Positions 62,672-64,000 of a stretch of 64,000 bases of DNA are shown here, one piece after another. The position numbers and the translations under genes are program-made. The notes below the pieces were generated by a model that was not told the DNA's origin, searched no databases, and saw only the letters and a program-made list of their open reading frames with translations. The stretch lies in contig NZ_VFMY01000001.1 of assembly GCF_006715305.1 (NCBI RefSeq), positions 868,001 through 932,000 of the forward strand, given 5' to 3'. Position 1 is the first letter of the stretch, and each line of letters starts with the position of its first letter. The stretch is from Arthrobacter sp. SLBN-100 (lineage in GTDB: Bacteria; Actinomycetota; Actinomycetes; Actinomycetales; Micrococcaceae).

Positions 62672-64000
62672 TCAAGGACCCGCAAAGTGGATGTCAACAT
62701 CGTAGCCAGCCTCTCGTAGATCCTCGCGGAGCACGTTCACCATTGCCCGGTCGTGACGGCGAATTGCCGTCTTGTCCCATGTGGTTCCGCTCTTGACCAT
62801 GTCCGACATGAGTTGAAGTTTGGTGCTCTGCTTGACGATCTCTGTCTTGTTCGCCTTGTACGGGGGCAAGTTGTTGCTGAATTTGGAGTTCGTGCTGACA
62901 CTCACTAGCGCGAGGTTTCCGAACATGTGGAGCTCCTTATCATCAGGCGTCACCAGGTCCCAGCCGTTATCGTCTCGATTTGCGTACTGAGGGAAGAAGT
63001 GCTCCACGGAGTTCCGGTACACGAAAGTGAAGTTGGGGTCGGCCGGGGAGGCGGGACCGGCACCCTCCGTTGCCAAGAGGTAGTCAAGGTAGGTGAACAC
63101 GATTCGCTCAATATTGAACCCGGCTGGCTGGGACCCGACAAAGAATGCTTGCTGCACCTTCTGGCGCGCGTGTGTCCTTAAGACGGCGAGGATCGATTGA
63201 GCAGCGTCCTGCTGCGTCAGGCCGATGATCGGTTCGCGTAGGATTCTCGTGATCCACTGCATTGTCCGCGGGGAGGTGTAGGTGACTCGGAACATTGATT
63301 GGAGCAGCAGCACGTCGCGTGTCGCATCGTCAACGGGGGTGTCTTCCCTCTCCGCTCTGTCGGGCGAGAAGGCGTTCGGAAAGCGCGCATTGACCGTAGT
63401 GCGTTTGCCTCGTTGAGAGGCTGACTCTCCCCGGGTCAGGCGTTTAAGAGACCAGGCGCCGTCGTCAGCGTTGGTTGCCGTGAACTCACGCTTGAGAACG
63501 TAATTGTCGAGCACGAACTTGCATCGCAGGAGAACCTCGATGAACCCCTTGACCCGGTCCGACCGCTGAGTCTCGGAGAGAGGTTTGAAATCGCTTTCGA
63601 AAAGCTTGATCAACTTGCCGTCGTCGAGGTGGCCATCGACGTCGTCCTCGCCGTCCGTCTCCCTCAGAACTTTTAGCGCGTGAAGGAGCAGAGTTGGGAA
63701 CTTGATGGGCGACTCGAACCGGCGACTTTCGGAGTCTTCCTCGGTTGGCTCCGCAGGGGTTCTGGCGTAGAGCCGGAGCGCTTCGCCCATGCTCACGCCC
63801 GCACTCCGGCTCACGCCGCTCCGGGCGTGAACCTGCGGACTTTTGAGGACCAGGTCATCGAATGTCGAAACCGTAAGGCGGTCCCATCTCGGGCTAAATA
63901 TTTCGTCTCGCAAGTCGGTGTTGTTTGGAGTCAGCGCCATTTGGATGTACGAGTTCATCTCAGCGCAGGCGTCCCAGACCCACGCGAGGCAAGCCCTATC
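62672..64000 (-). CDS. DUF262/DUF1524 (GmrSD-like) protein, C-terminal part, cut by window edge
   Basis: At least 442 codons are open to the edge with no stop, so the gene continues beyond 64000. The visible part is mostly helical and ends in a DUF1524 HNH-type block (VEHFFPQ, LHMFGNLALVSVSTNSKFSN, TTWDKTAIRRHD). In GmrSD and related anti-phage enzymes a DUF262 NTP-binding domain comes first; it would lie outside. Type IV-like restriction of modified DNA is the likely role. Confidence 0.75.
   Translation of the reverse strand, partial: DRACLAWVWDACAEMNSYIQMALTPNNTDLRDEIFSPRWDRLTVSTFDDLVLKSPQVHARSGVSRSAGVSMGEALRLYARTPAEPTEEDSESRRFESPIKFPTLLLHALKVLRETDGEDDVDGHLDDGKLIKLFESDFKPLSETQRSDRVKGFIEVLLRCKFVLDNYVLKREFTATNADDGAWSLKRLTRGESASQRGKRTTVNARFPNAFSPDRAEREDTPVDDATRDVLLLQSMFRVTYTSPRTMQWITRILREPIIGLTQQDAAQSILAVLRTHARQKVQQAFFVGSQPAGFNIERIVFTYLDYLLATEGAGPASPADPNFTFVYRNSVEHFFPQYANRDDNGWDLVTPDDKELHMFGNLALVSVSTNSKFSNNLPPYKANKTEIVKQSTKLQLMSDMVKSGTTWDKTAIRRHDRAMVNVLREDLREAGYDVDIHFAGP

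Overview
The window is GC-rich, densely packed chromosomal DNA from an actinobacterium, most likely Arthrobacter or Pseudarthrobacter (Micrococcaceae). The lineage call rests on several actinobacterial signatures. These are a thrS-HIT-pgsA (phosphatidylinositol phosphate synthase) operon, a mycoredoxin, a dnaE2/DUF6504 unit behind a TCGAA-N4/5-TTCGA type LexA box, a c-di-AMP riboswitch ahead of a LysM/NlpC-P60 cell-wall hydrolase, and the MSMEG_4193-type phosphatase / DUF3090 / SCO1664 trio. No rRNA, tRNA or CRISPR array was found. GTG and TTG starts are common, so many starts were set from Shine-Dalgarno (SD) spacing.

Region 1 (1-33 kb) is mostly ordinary housekeeping and stress genes. In order it holds: the thrS-HIT-pgsA operon; an SOS-controlled DUF6504-dnaE2 pair; a secreted unknown protein; chorismate mutase, VOC, SRAP (YedK/HMCES), mycoredoxin and lipoate-ligase genes; a padR-ABC1 kinase unit; thioesterase, endonuclease/exonuclease/phosphatase and Nudix genes; an ABC exporter pair; DUF1918, metallophosphoesterase and SDR genes; an overlapping DksA-like/AlkD-like/DUF1810 operon; a secreted lysozyme-like protein; a dienelactone hydrolase; the riboswitch-LysM hydrolase; SelO, RNase Z, small stress-like proteins and a universal stress protein; and an EVE-HNH endonuclease followed by a DUF2087 protein.

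Region 2 (33-39 kb) is a complete fructan or sucrose-oligosaccharide utilisation operon: an autoregulated LacI-family repressor with two palindromic operators, a binding protein, two permeases and a cytoplasmic GH32 fructosidase. No dedicated ATPase is present, so a shared one is presumably used.

Region 3 (39-50 kb) holds membrane and surface proteins (VWA protein, PH-like, TM2, PKD lipoprotein), a fused response-regulator/thioredoxin-reductase-like flavoprotein divergent from a UBP-type zinc-finger protein, and the MSMEG_4193/DUF3090/SCO1664 operon.

Region 4 (50-64 kb) is accessory and partly decaying. It has a modular secreted phytase with duplicated DNRLRE-type modules, an APH-fold kinase, a BTAD-type regulator divergent from a small secreted protein, and a patchwork of broken genes: a frameshifted lipoprotein, a SHOCT-domain tail, an hsdS C-terminal tail, an intact YhcG-type PDDEXK nuclease gene, and an hsdR pseudogene with indels and a large internal deletion. 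These are followed by a YefM/RelE-type toxin-antitoxin pair and the C-terminal part of a DUF262/DUF1524 (GmrSD-like) gene running off the right edge. A perfect 23-bp direct repeat at 50079 and 62329 brackets almost exactly this accessory segment and is the most surprising structural signal in the window.
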